Source: Caedibacter sp. 38-128 (lineage in GTDB: Bacteria > Pseudomonadota > Alphaproteobacteria > Caedimonadales > Caedimonadaceae). From it: a DNA stretch of 64,000 bases. Where the stretch lies: the NCBI GenBank assembly GCA_001898705.1, contig MKUU01000011.1, positions 1 through 64,000 of the forward strand, given 5' to 3'. The position numbers were made by a program, and so were the translations under genes. This document shows, in pieces, positions 63,644 to 64,000 of the stretch. Each line of letters opens with the position of its first letter. Position 1 is the first letter of the stretch. The notes beneath the pieces were generated by a model. It saw only the letters and a program-made list of their open reading frames with translations, ran no database searches and was not told the DNA's origin.

Positions 63644-64000
63644 ATGAACAAACTCAAGAAACAAAGACCTCACCAGAATTAGAACCCGAAGATGCTGGCT
63701 CTATTTTCTTAAAAAAAGCAATTATAGCAAACGTTATTATTTTGGGCCTTGTTCTCTTTGGTGTTTTTCTTGTCATTCGTCACTTAAATCCTGCTCAAAT
63801 CGTCAATACTCTTTCAACTGATCTTCGTAAATTAGAAGAAAGAATAATCCTTGCAGAAGAAAAAATAAAACTGTACGAAACGTATTTTATCAATCTTAAC
63901 AGTCAGTTAGAAACACTTTCTTTTCCCAAAAATGAATCAACGAAACAAGAAATAGATACGTCCTATCAAAAGCTAATAAGTGAATTTAAATCTTTAATGG
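63640..64000 (+). CDS. Membrane protein downstream of hemD (mitofilin-like), partial
   Basis: A GTG start at 63640 follows AAGAAGGGGGG and overlaps the hemD stop. The product begins with a hydrophilic stretch (NEQTQETKTSPELEPEDAG) and one membrane helix (AIIANVIILGLVLFGVFLVI). A coiled-coil-like region follows (LRKLEERIILAEEKIKLY). The layout matches the COG4223 mitofilin-like proteins found behind hemD in alphaproteobacteria. The gene leaves the window at the right edge. Confidence 0.75.
   Translation, partial: MNEQTQETKTSPELEPEDAGSIFLKKAIIANVIILGLVLFGVFLVIRHLNPAQIVNTLSTDLRKLEERIILAEEKIKLYETYFINLNSQLETLSFPKNESTKQEIDTSYQKLISEFKSLM

Overview
The window comes from an AT-rich alphaproteobacterium. 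The signs are a circularly permuted two-piece tmRNA gene, an alpha-type SspB, CpaA-F/Tad genes in Caulobacter-like order, a DUF1467 protein, and the linkages glyA-nrdR, truB-rpsO-pnp and rplU-rpmA-obg. A predicted secreted F-box protein, many signal-peptide proteins of unknown family, decayed insertion sequences and vitamin uptake genes (TPP-riboswitch transporter, BioY) suggest a host-associated lineage, such as the Holosporales/Paracaedibacter-type symbionts of protists. That placement is an inference, not shown directly.

Region 1 (1-9.0 kb) is accessory DNA. It holds decayed IS6-family copies that share ends of the GTTGCAACAGAACCC type, one IS5-family remnant, a broken histidine-kinase fragment at the left edge, a UmuD-like protein with Arg at the catalytic Lys position, a 2H phosphoesterase, and a series of predicted secreted proteins. 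The most striking is an F-box protein with a run of HAF repeats that could form a beta-propeller. A truncated tail of a second copy ends exactly at an IS end. Another secreted protein carries seven 35-residue helical repeats.

Region 2 (9.3-14.4 kb) is a loose set of small stress-type genes: a GSP17M-like glycine-zipper protein, DUF378, a KGG-repeat protein, a PAS histidine kinase, a RipA-like membrane protein and DUF4385.

Region 3 (14.5-21.9 kb) holds a D,D-carboxypeptidase with a SPOR domain, an MFS transporter behind a TPP riboswitch, a FosA-like protein, prmA, uvrD/pcrA and a P-loop protein. Region 4 (22-34.2 kb) is a nearly complete Tad/Cpa pilus locus (tadE, tadE/F, tadG, tadD, cpaABCDEF, tadB, tadC) followed by a DUF721 gene. 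No Flp pilin gene is visible in or beside it.

Region 5 (34.6-64 kb) is housekeeping: truB-rpsO-pnp, a nitronate-monooxygenase-like gene, ahpC, dps, nusB, gpmI-ctpA-rppH, ogt, ldcA, rnpB, the rplU-rpmA-obg-rsfS group, bioY, an amine oxidase, sspB beside ssrA, glyA-nrdR, nhaC, a MarR regulator, a heptosyltransferase-like gene and hemD. Between ahpC and dps lies a long Ser/Thr/Pro-rich predicted secreted protein. Its signal-peptide start is one frame out of register at a run of ten T, so it may be a phase-variable gene or a pseudogene. The tmRNA tag is unusually long (about 29-30 codons) and ends in SAAA; the tag-recognising adaptor SspB is encoded next door on the same strand.
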